Assembly (NCBI GenBank): GCA_022316685.1
Contig: JAKJHU010000030.1
Coordinates: forward strand, 9,672,360 to 9,736,359
DNA length: 64,000 nt
Direction: 5' to 3'
Source: Progne subis subis
Taxonomy: Eukaryota; Chordata; Aves; Passeriformes; Hirundinidae
Shown piece after piece: positions 63,019 to 64,000 of the stretch. The translations under genes were made by a program, and so were the position numbers. The notes under the pieces were generated by a model, which searched no databases, was not told where the DNA came from, and was given only the letters and a program-made list of their open reading frames with translations. Position 1 is the stretch's first letter. Each line of letters opens with the position of its first letter.

Positions 63019-63640
63019 TGTAGCTGGTTCTGTCTCCGCACTGGCCGGAGCCGGCCTCCGGCTCACTCAGATCTGCACAGCTACAAGATGTTCCCAGTTC
63101 GGATGGGCACGCAGGTGATCTTTACCTGCTGGCTCGACTTCTCAGCAGCAGTTGGACTAAGTAGTGTCGTGACAGCAGCGGCAGTAAGAAAAGGCTGGCT
63201 CTCAGCTTAGCAGGTTAAAAGATGTTTATTCAGGCCCAGCTGCGGGAGTCCCACAGCCGGTCCAAACCTCAGGCCAGGGAGGCCAGGGAGCGAGAGCAGA
63301 GAGCAGAAAGAGAGTTTGAATCTTCCTCCTCCACCTTATAACTGGGGGAGGGGTTCAGGGGGGGTTACAACAAGACAACAAATCAGGGGATTCAGGGGGT
63401 AACAAGGTGTGCCCACCCCCAAGCCTCTGACCAACCACCTCCAGAGGAAAGGAATTCCCCCCGGGGGACCTATCACCTGAAGCCCTCTCCGTATGATTGC
63501 TCAGTCTTGGGGAGGACTCCCAAAGTGACAGACAGGCTGCCCCACAGCGAGGGGGGGCAGAGGGGATGGTCCCAGTCAGGTGAGGGGTGGGAGGACTGAC
63601 ACAAAACACCTTGTTACACAGAAAACACAAAAGGGTTACA
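63019..63640 (-). mobile_element. GC-rich LTR, minus strand, ends unresolved
   Basis: This GC-rich block of about 600 bp has, on the minus strand, a TATA box (TTATAAGG, reverse complement near 63335-63341). About 110 bases further on is AATAAA (reverse complement of 63225-63230), then R-U5 to a terminal ...CCAGCTACA at 63019. This spacing is typical of retroviral LTRs. A 7-bp GC hairpin (GCCGGAG / CTCCGGC, 63044-63062) lies in the U5 part. The right (5') end may extend to about 63672, and no TSD was found. Confidence 0.65.
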
Positions 63641-64000
63641 GAACTGGGGATAAAGTGAAATGAACTGTAACATAAGACTTCTTATAAAAACCTAATAAAA
63701 CAATTCTCGCACTGCCACAACTTTCAAAAGCATTAAAATACAGAGAAAGGGAACAATATTTTTGGAAAACTTTTGTGAAGGTAGTTGAAATAAATAGTGC
63801 CCAAGTGTTAAACCCAAAATTCTGTATCATATGTCAAATACTTGAGGCAAATAAAATCAGCCCATGTTGCTAATATGAAACTTTTATCTGATATGATCTG
63901 CTGAAAAGATTATTACAAATTTTACTATTTTATTTTGCCTTGAGGTAGATGGCATATAGCTAGTAAAGGTAGGACACCATATTATTTCATTTCTATGTGA
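63641..64000. other. AT-rich DNA at right edge, nothing recognised
   Basis: The first 30-60 bases may still be LTR. No feature is seen in the rest. Confidence 0.45.

Overview
This window looks like an AT-rich, gene-poor stretch of a bird nuclear genome, most likely a songbird. The evidence is the repeat content. There are chicken-repeat-1 (CR1) LINE remnants with the typical avian 3' end, many ERV long terminal repeats (LTRs) of avian type, and numerous A/T homopolymers and CAAA-type simple repeats. I found no convincing host protein-coding exon, tRNA, rRNA or CRISPR array. Open frames of 60-138 codons are scattered on both strands, as expected by chance, and many of them lie inside LTRs.

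Layout: 1-4.0 kb is unannotated AT-rich DNA with one CR1 tail. A solo LTR (family A, minus strand) lies at 4.05-4.73 kb with a 5-bp target-site duplication (TSD). An LTR fragment is at 6.14 kb and an internally deleted CR1 at 8.2-8.7 kb. A perfect 17-bp-stem hairpin sits at 9.2 kb. A GA microsatellite is at 16.05 kb, followed by a short LTR-like element at 16.24-16.61 kb and an unidentified avian interspersed repeat at 17.5-17.95 kb. From 19.26 to 24.2 kb there is a repeat-dense cluster: a 1.1-kb CR1 on the minus strand, a complete-looking LTR, an ERVL-type LTR and another LTR-like block. A further LTR lies at 30.24-31.06 kb.

The best-defined element is a 2.6-kb endogenous retrovirus at 36,483-39,081 (plus strand). 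It has paired LTRs of 664 and 662 bp, 5-bp TSDs, a candidate primer-binding site, a polypurine tract, and an internal region reduced to the end of pol (RNase H remnant plus integrase). Gag, protease, reverse transcriptase and env are absent, and a one-base shift breaks the integrase between its second and third catalytic acids. A solo LTR of the same family, in opposite orientation with its own TSD, lies at 44,287-44,918.

To the right are a 24-G homopolymer (45.39 kb), a GC-richer unidentified block (48.4-48.8 kb), another LTR (48.95-49.43 kb), a CR1 tail (53.4 kb), a second and longer copy of the unidentified repeat (53.6-54.55 kb), a second family-A solo LTR with TSD (58.68-59.34 kb, plus), and a GC-rich LTR near the right edge (63.02-63.64 kb). 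Everything else is AT-rich DNA in which I recognise nothing, apart from simple repeats. The window therefore reads as intergenic or deep intronic DNA shaped mainly by retroelement insertion, LTR-LTR recombination and decay. I see no operon-like gene system in it.
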